Part shown: in pieces, positions 24,601-37,480 of the stretch | Layout of the letters: each line of letters begins with the position of its first letter | Numbering within the stretch: position 1 is the first letter of the stretch | NCBI GenBank assembly: GCA_019454045.1 | Contig: SKCR01017761.1 | Location: 1 to 64,000, forward strand | Length of the DNA: 64,000 nucleotides | Source: Zanthoxylum bungeanum | Lineage: Eukaryota; Streptophyta; Magnoliopsida; Sapindales; Rutaceae | Direction of reading: 5' to 3' | The notes under the pieces: generated by a model | What the model was told of the DNA's origin: nothing | The model's database searches: none | What the model saw: only the letters and a program-made list of their open reading frames with translations | Program-made: the position numbers and the translations under genes

Positions 24601-26271
24601 ACCTTCGAGACAAAGCCATATGGCTTACCATGCTCTCCAACTTATTATGTCTATTAGGTGGCATGTATACACCTAATGGCTTTGTCATTAGCTAAACAAA
24701 TCTTATGTTTTGGTATGGCCTTCACATTAATGTGTTTGTAATTTCAAGAAAGCATTAGATGCTTAATAACAGCGGACACTAGGTAATCCCGAAACTCACA
24801 TAGTAAAGCCGTTTTTCACCGTTTTCATATATTTTCAATCTGAAATAATTTCCGGCAATTATTCCAATGCCCAATACACAAACAATATATTTAATTAACA
24901 TATTTTTCATCACCAAAATTCTAGAATTTCTAGATCTGATCTAGGTGCCAAAAATATCATTTTTCATGCTTTAAATCCAATTTTCTCAACATTAATCATA
25001 TTAATATTTACACCAAACAAGCCACCACCAATGAAGAACTCAAGAATAATTCTAGGAGTTACAAGAGTGGTCATAACACTCTATAATGGCAACAAGTCAT
25101 AAAATGACAAAATTGAACTAATATTACACTAATATTGTTCAATCTAACTTCACACATACATCTAGCCTCCAAATCCATCCTGCAAATCAAAAAGCCACAA
25201 AATCCAAGAAATAAAGAAACCCTAGAACTATTCTAGATACTCAAGAACAAGAAACAAACTCACTAAGCTTAAGAATATTGAAGATTACCTCAAAATCTCC
25301 TAATTTCCTTGAGCTTTCTTTTTGATTTCATCACTTTCTCTCAAGTTTATTCAAGAAAAAATTTTAGGGCTTTTCCATGGAGTTAGTTTCGACAAAGGGA
25401 AGCTTATGAAAGAGAAAACACAATTTTTCACTTTATATACTAAGGGTAACCTAACTTGGGGGCAATTTGGTCATTTTGTAATTTTTTTTAATCTAATTAA
25501 ATAGCAAGCTTTAAGTTACTTGTTCAATTTGATAATTACAAGCTTAAATGAATATCATGCCACTTGTTACCAAAAATAAACACATGTAATAATTATTATT
25601 ACAAATGAATATTATTTAATCTAATTAAACATTAAATTTAAAGTAGACAAAATGAAATTGAGTACTTCAGCCTTAAAGTTTAATATTATTAGCAATAAAA
25701 AATAATTAAACATATTACATAATAATTATGTAATATAGATTTTATTTAATTATCTAAATATTTAACATTTAAATATCTAAAAAATAAATTAATAGAATTA
25801 TTATTACATATGTATTTTTATTTACACTAAATAAAAAAATACATATATTAATGACATATTTCAAAATCTCATTTGACAATTAATTAATATCTATCAAATC
25901 AAATTTTGTATCAAATACAAATACATATTAATTATTAATTGACCAAAATCCCCTAATGCATGTATTTTCGTTTAACCGTCTAAACGATTCGAATTAACTC
26001 ATTTAATCCGATAAAGTATTATGAATAATTTGTATTATTCATAACGTGTTGCCTAAGTGCTCAACTAATACACTTCATATTTTGGGACTCTCTAAATTTA
26101 GGATTATCAGTCACAGAATCAAATTTCGTGTTCATAATTCACCTACTCATAAATTATGACGACCATGGATAATCTCACTAAAATATGCAAGTCGAGGTCA
26201 TTGCATACGTATAATCCCTCTGTCACAAGCTACCCATATTATACCGGGGATACATATAGGAATGCCAAATC
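24601..26271. repeat. LTR-type debris related to 3840-4880
   Basis: 24780-25500 is the diverged, inverted counterpart of the repeat at 3840-4880. The rest is non-coding and AT-rich. It is the left flank into which the Tat element inserted, and continues at 40746 on the other side. Confidence 0.5.
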
Positions 26272-26276
26272 CCTAA

Positions 26277-29200
26277 TGTAGGACACAGATGTTGGACGAC
26301 GCTGTTCCGGGCTCGCGGCCCGGTTGGGAGTTCGAAATAGCCCGCGGGGGACTAAACCGGAGAAATATGGAGTCGCCACCGGGTGTGAACCGGGAAAATG
26401 ATTTAAGGCTGCACTCACCCCTCGCAAGGGAAGACCTCAAACTGTTGGGTTCGGAATGGTCCCTTACATATGCCACTTGTAATGAAATAATTTGTGCAAT
26501 AATCTAACCAAGCCTAAGCAACATATATTTCCAAGGATAATTTACTCCTAAGTTCGCATGCATAAGTTCAAGGCTCATATCTAAGTTTGCATATAACCTA
26601 TGTCCGAATTTGCATATAACCTATGTCCAAATTTGCATGCATAAAGGTATGGAAATACGGCAAGCATAAAAATTCATAAGCACACCATGTTCATGGATAC
26701 GGAAACGCAAGGAAATGGTAATTGCACAAACACGCATAAAAGTGAATCCGAATAATGGCAAGCATACAATTTCATAAGCACATTGTACTTATACATGTGA
26801 GAACACAAATAAATGGCAATTGCACAATCATGCGTAAAAGAGAAGCGATTAGGTATATAATGCAAAGAGATAACTAATGAGGCAGTTGTACATTAAAATA
26901 AACGTGCAATGATGCGATGCAAAAGATAGACAATGAAAGTGAAAGAAAAGAGATGCGACATCTGCCCACATCTATATAGGACTTCGAGTGTCTGATTAAA
27001 CATATTTTATATTCAATCGAACATACTTTGTCCGGCGTGTCAAAACGTCGTGGCAAAGGTAGCCCTTCGGTTTTCTATCCCTCAAAATGGAGGACCTTTA
27101 ATCCAACTTGATTTGCCCATGCGCATTGCAATATGACGCATGATTATGCAAAGAGATGACATACAGATAGCAAACAACGGAATAATAAAAGGCGCGACGA
27201 GGTTCTGTCATAAAGGTAGCCTTTTGGACTTTTCTTCTCTCAAATAGAGGACCTTTAGACCAACATACTAAGTCCATGCGCATTACATTACAATACATAT
27301 AAAATAAAGACAATGATATAGGACTTTGTATGCTCGGTTGAACATATCTCACATCCAACCAAACATACTTTGTCCGGCGCGGCAAATTATTGGCGTAAAG
27401 GTAGCCTTTTGCCATTTTCTTCCCTCAAATAGAGAACCTTTAGACCAACATACAAGGCCCATGCGCACTATATCATCAATTACATAAACAACTAATGTAC
27501 ATAAAGTAAAAGACGGAATATAAAAGGCGCGGCAAAATATCGTGGTAAAGGTAGCCCTTAGGCTTTTTATCCCTCAAAATGGAGGACCTTTAGACCAACG
27601 TAATAAGCCCATGCGCATCACATCACAATGCATATAAAATAAATAAGACAAGGATATGGGACTTCGCATGCCCGATTAAACGTATCTCGAATTCAATCGA
27701 ACATACTTCGTCCGGCGTGGCAAAGTACTGTCGTAAAGGTAGTCTTTTAGACTTTTCTTCTCTCAAATAGATGACCTTTAGACCAACATACTAAGCCCAT
27801 GCGCACTATATCGTCATTACACAAGCAAATAACATACGAAAATTAAATGGTGGAATAAAAATGCGGATAATAAACAAACAAGATAACATAAACCGGAATA
27901 TGTGTCGTTTGCTCAAGTGGTACGTGGAGTTGTATCGCAAGTACAGACCGCACTACCGTCCATTCGGATTCAGCTACGGAATTTATGTCTGGGTTTCCAT
28001 CCTATATACCACAAGAGGCGACACATTTTCCATTTATTCAAGGGCCACAACACACATCATTCCACAATACTCATGCAAATAAAATTTAATAAATAATTAC
28101 GAGATGAATGAAAATAAATTAGAAAGATGCCCTCAGGTCTAACCTTTTATGTCGACTCTCGGAAGTATGTTACAAGGCCGTGTAAAGGGCTAAAACTTCG
28201 CAACTTTTCTGGTTCGCTGGTTCACTTCTTTCCTCGTTGTTTTCACTGTTCGAGCTATTATTTTCACTCCGTTTTGCTGCTGTTTTTGCTGTATTTTCTG
28301 GTCAATATTTTTGGTGTATTAATGGATTGTTTTTCACGGTTTTGAGGGGGTAGGGGCTGCTGTTTTGTGTGGTTGTTTAAGGGTTTTAAAGTGCAGTTTT
28401 TGTTCACTATTTTAGGTGATTTTAGCTACTATTTCAGGGTACTTGGGCTGCTGTTTTTTGGCTACTGTTTTTGGTGTTTGGGTTGCTGTTTGGGGGTGAT
28501 TTTCGGTGGTTATAAGGTGTAAAACAATGCAGTTTTTTTTTTTTGTGGTATATGGGACTATTTTTATGCATTTTTTAGGGGTATTGGGCTGCTGTTTTGG
28601 TGAGTTTTGAGGGGGGGTTTGTGCAGTTTTTTGATGCAGTTTTGGGCAGTTTCTGGACTGTTTTAGGGTATTTTTTATGGGTGAAACTTGCAAAAAACTG
28701 GGTATTGGGGACTAGGCAGTGTGTGACAGTTTTTGTGGCCGTGAGGGGGGCTTATATGGCTCGGTTTTGGCAGTGAATGGAGGCTTGAATTGGGCAGTAA
28801 GTGGGCTTTTTGGGTGTGTTTTCAGTGGTGTTTTGCGGCAATGAAGGGTGGTGTTTTGTTTGGTGATTTTCGGTGGTGGATGGTGTTTAGGGGGTGTATA
28901 CTCTGTTCTTGAGAGTGAAGAAGGAGAAGAAAAAATATTTTCTTGCTTACTCTTGTTAATGGGCGTGAATGGCTAGGAGTGGGGGAGTGTTGGAATTGTG
29001 TTTCTTTTATAGACAAAGGCTAGGGTGAATCCTTGTTAGAGAGGGAATAATAGATCATGCAATAAAGGTGAGATATTTTTTAGTGTTATACAAGGAAAAT
29101 AAATATTTAATTAGAGACAAGATTTGGTTTAATTAGGAAGTTAATATATTTGATTTATCTTAATTAGGTTTGCAATTACTTAGATTTTATTTGTTTTATT

Positions 29201-29541
29201 TGATTTTCCCATGTGTGAAATATGCATTTTAGTATTTTTGGATGTCTTTTATGGGCTTGGGCGTGTGTGGGACTTGGTTGGGCGTGTGGCCTTTGGTTGG
29301 TGGGTTTGGTTGGCTTTGGTTGGTGGGTTTAGTGGTGTGTGGGCTTGCAGGGGTTTTTGGGCTAAAGGTACTTTAAAACGGAGGTCCAACAAGTGAGCCC
29401 GAAGCTAAACAAGCGAATAAAATCTAACAAAATATCGATTCCCTTCCGACGTCCGTTTCCCGCGACTTCCTCGATTTAAAAGGTAGTGCCTCCAAATGAG
29501 ACTCATCATAGGGACTTACATGAAAAAATACAGTGCCTACA
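26277..29541 (-). repeat. Tat element 3' LTR (left copy)
   Basis: It starts TGTAGGACAC and ends GTGCCTACA on the plus strand; 3,265 bp, the same length as its partner at 37481-40745, and nearly identical in sequence. ORFs inside it are repeated in both LTRs and show no protein homology. Confidence 0.95.
26975..27815. repeat. Five-unit tandem array inside the Tat LTR (left)
   Basis: Units contain the core AAAGGTAGCC, then CTCAAAATGGAGGACCTTTA or CTCAAATAGAGGACCTTTA, then CCCATGCGCA. Cores start at about 27055, 27212, 27397, 27547 and 27735, so spacing is 150-190 bp. Units are diverged from each other, so the array predates the insertion. Confidence 0.85.
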
Positions 29542-29555
29542 GTCGCCCCCACTTT
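29542..29555 (-). other. Tat element polypurine tract
   Basis: The minus-strand sequence AAAGTGGGGGCGAC sits directly against the 3' LTR, where plus-strand DNA synthesis is primed. Confidence 0.85.
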
Positions 29556-29672
29556 GATGGGACTTGTGCAGTGTGTGACAAGAACAATCCTATTAAAGTT
29601 ATGCAATGCATTTTTACTTACCTGGCTCGCCAGCCGCCACCTGAATTGCCTGCTGCTTCGCTGAGTTGATGA

Positions 29673-30204
29673 TGCAGTGGACCTCGATCCTAGGACGCAT
29701 CCCAATAAATGCAACTAAAAATGGGGGCTCGACCCTGAGACGCATCCCAATACCGTTGACAATGTGGGTCACGACTCTGGGACGCATCCCCAAAACTAAT
29801 GGTGCAGGGGGCCAACGGCCCTGGGACACATCCCGATAACTGCAACCGATAACGGTGGCCTCGACCCTGGGTCGCATCCCAATACCACTGACAATACTGA
29901 TGTGGGTCGCGACCCTGGGACTCATCCCCAAAACTGCTGATGACGTGGGTCACGACCCTGGGACTCATTCCCAAAACTGCTGATGATGTGCGTCACGACC
30001 CTGGGAATCATCCCCAAAACTGATGTTGATGCTGATATTGATATGGGTCACGACCCTGTGACTCATCCCCAACTGATGCTGATAGGGGCCTCGCCCCCGG
30101 GACTCATCCAAAACTGATGCTGATGATGTGGGTCACGACCCTGGGACGCATCCTCAAAACTGATACTGATATATGGGTCACGACCCTGGGACTCACCCCC
30201 GCAA
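29673..30204. repeat. Tandem repeats between pol and 3' LTR, GGGTCACGACCC motif
   Basis: About a dozen irregular units of 35-60 bp are built on GTGGGTCACGACCCTGGGAC, CATCCCCAAAACTG and GCTGATGAT. The GGGTC.CGACCC core is a near-palindrome. A repeat block here is typical of Tat/Ogre elements. Short ORFs through it are repeat translations. Confidence 0.85.
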
Positions 30205-30392
30205 CTGATATCGATGTGTTGCTGCTTCTGGTTGGCTTGCATTTGTCGCTTTCCTCTTTTCTTCTTCGAAACCTGTAATACAAAACAGAACAAAACACAA
30301 AAAAAAAATGCAGATACGTTATGTGTATGCATGCATGCAAGAATGAATTTCCTATTTCGTTGGGTTAGGTCTTCTGCCAAGTCTTCTCTTTC

Positions 30393-33300
30393 TCAGGCAA
30401 AATATTGCTTCAATTTGCCCACGTTGATCGGCTCGGTGAACTCATTCCCTTCCAAATATGACAGTCTCACTGCCCCATTTCACATCACTTTCTACACTAT
30501 GTAAGGTTCTTCCCAGTTAGGTCTGAACTTTCCTCTCGGATCTGCCGTCGATGGTCCTGACTGCTTAAGTACCAAATCACCTTTTTTGATCTTAGTAGGA
30601 CGCACCTTCTTGTTGAATGCTCGAGCCAACCTCTTCTGGTATATCTGCATGTGATGCAAGGAATTCATTCTCTTTTCATCTAGCAGTGCTAACTGTTCAA
30701 ATCTCTGTGCGGCCCATTCCTGTTCAAGTAACTTTGTTTCTGCTAATACCATCATTGACTGTATCTCAACTTCCACTGGCAGTACTGCTTCCATACCATA
30801 GAGCAAAGAGTAAGGTGTGGCTCACTTTGTTGTTCTCACAGATGTTCTGTACCCCCACAAGGCGTACGGTAATTTATCGGCCCAGTCTCTGTAGTTCTCT
30901 GTTGTCTTGGCTAATATTTTCTTTATTGTCTTGTTGGCTGCCTGAACTGCCCCATTTGCCTGTGGTTTGTAAGGTGATGACTTGTGATGGCCTATCCCAT
31001 ACTTCTGCAACATTGCCTTTGTTTCCCATTGGAACTGAACTCCGTTGTCTGTAACCACATGATGCGGCATACCATACCGACATATGAGATTCCGAGCTAT
31101 GAACTTTGCCATCTGTTTTGATGTAACATTGCGGAATGATTCAGCTTCCACCCACTTTGAGAAGTAATCTACAACCACTACTATGAAGCGATGTCCATTT
31201 GATGCATTCGGTCGAATCTCTCCAATAATATCAATCCCTCATGCTGAGAAAGGCCACGACTCTGACAACCCATGCAACTCTATGTGCGGCAAATGATTCA
31301 AGTTACCGTGTGCTTGACAATCATGGCAGTACTTTACCAGTTTCGCGCAGTCTGTCTCCATGGTCAACGAGTAGAAACCTTGTCTTGCAATCTTGCGAGA
31401 CAAATTCAGCCCATTCATGTGCGGTCCACATACCCCGGCATGTATTTCTTCCATTGCCTTCTGAGCCTCTTCTTTTCTCAAACACTTCAACTGAACGCCA
31501 TTTACTTGTCTCTTGTATAATTCCCCTTTCAAAATCACATACTGATAAGCTAACTTCTGAATAGCTACCTTGTCTTTTCTGCTTGCTCCTTCTGGGAATT
31601 CTCTGTGTTCCAGATACCTCTGAATGTCATGATACCAAGGTTTACCATCGTCGATCTCTACTTCCAAAACACTTTCTATCTCATAAATAGGTCTGCTTGC
31701 TGTTGTCAGTACTAATGGTCTCATCACTAACTTCTCTGGATTTTCCCAAGTTACTGCAAGTGTAGCTAATGCATCTGCCATCTGATTCTCTTCCCGCGGC
31801 AAGTGCTGAAACTTACAATCAGGGATAGATTGTGCCAACTTTCTGAGGTGAAAAAGGTACGGTTTCAACCGTTCTTCCTTCAATTCCCATTCTCCCTGAA
31901 TCTATCGGATTACCAACATCGAATCTCCGTAGACCTCCACGCTCTCAGCCTTTAAGGCTATCAGTGCAGTCAATCCGAAAGCACACGCTTCATACTCGGC
32001 CATATTGTTGGTTACCCCAAATGTCAACCTCTTGGCCATAGGCAAGGTTTCTCCTTCCGGGGTTACTATCACAATCCCTATTCCGGCTCCTTTGCAATTC
32101 AATGCTCCATCGAAATACATCTTCCATCTCTGAACTGTTATTGCTTGGATCTCTTCATCTGGGAATTCAAACTTGTATTGATCCCCTTCAATAGGTTGCA
32201 ATGTCAGGAACTCTACTACGGCTCGCCCTTTGATTACTTTGGACGTGAGGTACTCAATGTCAAACTCTGTCAGCAACACTAACCATCTGCCCAACTTCCC
32301 CACTAGCGAAGGTACTGAATGTAGATACTTCAAAGGATTTTCCTTTGCCACTACCTGGATCTTATAAAACTGGAAGTAATGTCACGGTTTTCTTGACGCT
32401 CATACCACTGCCAAACAGATCTTCTCTACTTCTTGATAACGGACTTCGTACGGAAGCATCTTCTTAATGAGATAGTAGACTGCATGCTCTACCCCTGTCT
32501 CATCTGCCTGTACCATCATTGCCCCCACTGCTTCTGATTCTATGGCCAAATACAATATCAAGGGTCTGCCCGGTCTCGGAGGTTTCAATACAAGAGGCTT
32601 TACCAAGTACTATCTGATCTTGTCGAAGGCTGACTGACACTGCTCATTCCATTTCACCGGCTGGTCTTTTCTCAGCAGTTTGAAAATAGGCTCACACAAT
32701 GATGTCAACTTGGCGATGAACCGAATGATATACTGAATTTTCCCAAGGAATGCTCAGACTTTTTTCTCTGTCTTCGGTGCTGGCATTTCAGTAATTGCTT
32801 TGATCTTCTCTGAGTCTACCTCTATTCCTCCCATTCCCACTGTATGTCCCAGCAACTTTCCTAATGTTACCCCAAACACACATTTCTTGGGATTCAGCCG
32901 CAAGTTGTATTTGTCAACTCTCTGAAGGAACTTCTCCAGTGCTTCTATATGCCCGATTCTTGTCTCCGATTTCACCATCATGTCATCCACATACACTTCA
33001 ATCTCTTTGTACATCAAATCATGGAATAATGTAGTGGCCATCCGTTGATAAGTAGCCCCTGCATTCTTGAGCCCAAATGGCATTACCTTGTAACAATAAG
33101 TACCCCACTCGGTGACAAATGCAGTTTTGTGCTTGTCTTCTTCAGCCATAAGAACTTGATTATACCCTGAAAACCCATCTGCAAATGAATACATGGCAGA
33201 CAAAGATGCACTATCAACTAGTACATCAATATGAGGTAGAGGAAAATCATCTTTCGGACAAGCCTTGTTAAGATCTCTGTAATCCACATACATTCTGACT

Positions 33301-36300
33301 TTCCCGTCTTTCTTCGGCACCGGCACAATATTTGCTAACCATTCATGATACTTTAGTACTTCCAGGAACCACACATCTATTTATTTCTTGACTTCTTCTC
33401 TGACTTTCTCAGCCCACTCTGGTCTCATCCGTCGGAGTTTCTGTTTCACTGGCCTCATATTCGGATAAGTTGGTATTGTATGCTGGGCGATGCTTCTGTC
33501 TACCCCAGGCATGTCCTCATAGGACCAAGCAAAGACTTTGGCATATCTGACCAATATTTCATCTGATTTCTCCCGTTCCTCAGAGGTAACCTCACTTGCG
33601 ATTAGGATTTCCTTGGGACTTTCAGGTGTACCCAAGTTAAATGCAATCATTTTGGTTGAGCTGATATCAAATATACTCAAGTCATGCAAATTGAAAGGAA
33701 TAGACTCAGACAAGTAAGCAAAAATATTGTCTTTATTGCTAGCAAATGCAGAAGTACACTCAAATAAATCAGGAAGATAAATGTCTTCATCATCCACAGA
33801 CGCTTCATCCTCCGCAACCGGGTTTTTCTCAGTTTCTTCATCCTCCCCAATAGTCAGGCCCTCCAATTTCATCAACTCTTCTTCCCACTTATCTTCTTCT
33901 TTCACAACTTCTTCCTTCAGAAGCTTCTCACCCATTATATCTTGGAAGATCTCAAATCCGAGCACCATAATCCCATTAACTTCTATTGGTTCGGGCTCAC
34001 CTTGATACCCTGAAGCCTTGACAAAGCATTCCACCAATTTCAACCCTTTCTTTTTAGCCCTCGACTTTTCCTCATCAGACTTGTACCCCAAACCCCTTCG
34101 AGTAGTCTGACCTCTAAAGTTAGGCAATGTTGAACCTTTGTCTGGCTCGAACTTCATCTTTTCCATGATCCTAGCCACCCTAGGATCCACCCACTCCTCA
34201 AAAGTTACCGACACTTGGAACCTTGTGAAAGGTTGTATTTCCAAAGCGGCCACAACATTATCTACCTCAGCTCGAATGGTGACAATCTCTCCCCCATATG
34301 GGAACTTAATAACCCGATGCAGAGTGGAGGGCACACCCCCAAGCTTGTGAAACCAAGGCCTTCCCAATAACAAAGCAAAAGTGGTCGGGATGTCCATCAC
34401 TGTGAATTCAACCTCATCTTCAATTGGGCCAACTTTGACCATTGCTGAAAAATTACCCTCAACTCCCCTCTTACTATCATCATAAGCTTTAATAGTTATA
34501 TTGGAGGGATCCAGATCTGTTGCCTTCATACCCAGTTTTGCCAAAATCTTCAATGGGCACATATTGATGGAGGAGCCATCATCTACCATCACACAAGATG
34601 TCTTCTTGCCCCTTACTTCAGCTCTGATGAATAAGGGTCTATTATGGTTCCTTCCCTCAGCCGGGAGTTCCTCCTCAGAAAAATTTATCTGTAGAGCTTC
34701 CTTTTGCACTGATCCAACAAACATCCCGCGGTTGGCATCCTTCGTCACTACTATCTTGCTCAAGGCCTCAACCATGGCCCGCCTGTGCTCCTGAGATGCA
34801 CATAACAACTCCCAGATGCTCACTTGTGCTCGGGTCTTCCTCAACTGACGTAGCACTGTGTCTTCCTCAGCATTCTCCATATTTTCAGCCACTTCCCTAC
34901 CTTCTGTCAGCACTTCCTTGCCTTTTTTTGCAGTGTCACTATAGAAACGCCTGCTGCATGTCATTCCTCTTACCTCCTCTTCATCACTACTGGAGAAATC
35001 TTCCCAGAAGTTCTTTCCCTGTTCTATTTCATCTTCGCTACTGCTATCCTAAATTCCTAGGCAGAAGGCTTGGTGGTCAAAGGATTTGAGGACAAGGCTT
35101 TCGGGTAGGCCAGAGTTTATCATATAGGTTGGTGGTGGGACATAGTGGTAATTCGGTAGGGGGTTTTTGTGTGTGTTAGGTTGTTCTGTTTCTGGATCGG
35201 GTATCTTTTTGGAGTCTATAAGGTCCTGGATTTCATGGCGAAGGCGGGCACAATTGTCAGTGTCATGGCATTTCTTTTGGTGGAAATGGCAATATTGGTT
35301 TAGGTTGAGATGTGGTGGTGGAGGGTGTGGAAGTGGTTTGGTTTCTAAGGGTTTCAGAAGTCCTTGTCTCTTTAATTTCTCCAGCACCTTAGACAAGGGT
35401 CTTCCAAAGTTGGAAAATCATTGGTTCCGGATAGCAGTAATTTCAGCGGAAACAAGCTTGGCTCCTGTTGTTCCCCCAATGGGCCTCATGTTCATGCCAT
35501 AGAACTTTCTGTTCTCAGCTTCTTCTTCTTCAATATCCATGATAATTTCCCTCAACTGTCGAAAATTAGTGATCATGGAGGTCATCCTCCTCAACTTGCC
35601 ATAGATCGAGGGCTTAGTACCCTTGATAATCATCTTAATCTGGTCATTCTCTGAGGGTCGAGTCTGCATTTTCAGAAGCTGGCTTCTTCAGCGGTCTACA
35701 TACTCATTGAAGCTTTCTTCTGGCTTCTGCTTAGTGTTCTCCAAATCACGAAGTGACAAATAAATTTCCAAATCTGTAACATATTGCTTCAGAAAAGCTT
35801 CAGCCAGTTCCCTCCAGTCTTCCTTAACCTTTCTTTCCAGGCTATGATACCATACTACCGGTGCCCCCTCGAGTGACATCCCAAACATTTTATGCACCTG
35901 GCGCTGTGATAAGCCCACTGAACTCATAACTGAAACATATTACTGAAGATGGACCCTCGGGTCCTCATTCCCATTGAACTTGGCCATATCAGGCATCTTG
36001 AACTGAGCTGGCAGCTGTTCTTCAAAAGTCATTGCTTCATAATCTAACAACTCTTCATGTTTACCCCTCATTTTATAAGTAACCATTTCTACCTGATCCC
36101 GGAGCTTCTGAAATTCTGTCTGAGACCCAATCATTCTTCCTGTCGCATATTCTGTCATGTCATCATCAAAAGTAGGGATATCATCCCCCAACCCATTCGG
36201 AGGCTCCTCATGCCTCACATTCTCAGAATTTCCCCCAGCACGGGGCACAACCATATTAGCCACGACAGCAGTCAAGGCTTGTAACTATTCAGTAATCTTG

Positions 36301-36356
36301 GTTAGACTATTCTCAAACTGATCCATACGGGATACCTTATTCTTTGATTCACTCAT
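30393..36356 (-). pseudogene. Tat gag-pol polyprotein, disabled
   Basis: The likely start is the ATG at 36356 and the terminal stop is near 30393. Domains in coding order: gag (about 36290-35670), CCHC-like knuckle near 35300 (CHFHQKKCHDTDNC), aspartic protease near 34590 (VMVDDGSS), reverse transcriptase 33374-32754 with YVDD, RNase H to about 32350, archaeal-type RNase H 32260-31902 (YFDGA, YGDS), and integrase 31883-30822 with an HHCC finger and a DD core. The reading frame is broken by several stops (for example at about 36287, 35050, 33378, 32751, 32607, 31900, 31237), and the integrase Glu position reads Gln. Gag, protease and pol appear to have been one continuous frame. Confidence 0.9.
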
Positions 36357-37459
36357 GTTTGTTATCGGTCTCTTGGTGAGTCTTCCCTCTTCCCTTACCC
36401 AACGGGAATCTATGGTGTCTTTTAAAACCATATATTAGCATGTATGTGTTTATATGATGCATGAGATGTATAGAATGCATAGGTTTGGCCCATTATCATT
36501 TTAAAGCATTTAACCACGCCATTGCGCGGTGCAAACTTGTCCCAGTTGAAAAAGGCCCAACAGGTTTACACTTTGCGATAACATGGCTAAATGACTTCAA
36601 ATGATAAGAGGCCCAAACATAAAATGACCCATCAGCATTTTAGAAACTTTTGGCCCACTTGTCATAGGATACGAACTCGTCCAAGTTTAAATGGCCCAAC
36701 AAGTTCACATTTCTGATAAGAAGTCCAACTGCATCCAAATGATGATGGTCCTTAAATACAAGCATACAGAGATAATTCAAACATAAAGCAATAATTTCTA
36801 CAGAGTGGCCCATCGACATTTCAGAAGCTTTTGGAACAATTGTCATAGGATACGAACTGGTCCCAGTTTAAATGGCCCAACAAGTTCGCATTTCTGACAA
36901 GAAGTCCAACTGCATTCAAATGAGGATGATCCACAAGCACAAGGAAATAATTACTATAGGCCATAAAACTCCGGTCTACGTGTGGGTTTGCGGGAGTATA
37001 TACAAAGACTCTCGCTGACGAATGATTGCCCACAACTAATACTCCCCACTCAAGGGTTCAAGCGACCAAGTGAGCGCACCTTTTTTATACCTTAAGGTAC
37101 GTGCCAACGAGTTAAGGTGCGTGACTGACTGTCAAATGGATTTCCCATTGTAGATTCCCTAGAGGGAGGGTGGACCGAACTCTCTTAAATACTCAAGCCT
37201 CTTAGGCTCTTATCGCTTGGTGAAAGGAATAAACAACGAGTCCTCCAAATTAGTCCATCACAATAAGCTATGAGAACATGATTATCCAGGTGCCTTCACA
37301 GCTTTTCCTTGTAGAAAGGTAGTGAATGAAGGAAGACACCAAACCATTACCTAGCCTTAAAAGTGCCTTTGATTAAACCCCTTTTAACCCACAGTAGGCA
37401 CGGTTAATTAAATCACAAATCCAAACATTACAAGACATTATTTCAGGGCCAATTCTCTA
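36357..37459 (-). other. Tat element 5' leader with a tandem duplication
   Basis: The untranslated region between PBS and gag. It contains a duplicated segment of about 181 bp: the GTCATAGGATACGAACT block occurs at about 36660 and 36841, followed in each copy by the AAATGGCCCAACAAGTTC block. No ORF of known type is present. Confidence 0.75.
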
Positions 37460-37477
37460 TCCCCAGTGGAGTCGCCA
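37460..37477 (-). other. Tat element primer binding site, tRNA-Arg type
   Basis: The plus strand reads TCCCCAGTGGAGTCGCCA, which matches the 3' end of plant tRNA-Arg(ACG) including CCA as I know it. It lies 3 bp from the 5' LTR. Arg-tRNA priming is known for Ogre/Tat elements. Confidence 0.85.
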
Positions 37478-37480
37478 GAC

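Noticed and set aside
28127..28693. ORFs in a G/T-rich stretch, repeated at 39309-39872
   Set aside because: These are low-complexity translations inside the two Tat LTRs, rich in Gln/Pro/Lys or Phe/Leu; not genes.
29614..30340. Repetitive ORFs with 'GDESQGRDPH'-like units
   Set aside because: They are direct translations of the tandem repeat block behind the Tat pol gene.
31902..32351. Host RNase H-like gene
   Set aside because: It is the archaeal-type RNase H domain of the Tat polyprotein, in line with its neighbours.
34501..35502. Plus-strand ORFs over the Tat gag-pol region
   Set aside because: They are antisense shadows of the minus-strand polyprotein with no homology of their own.
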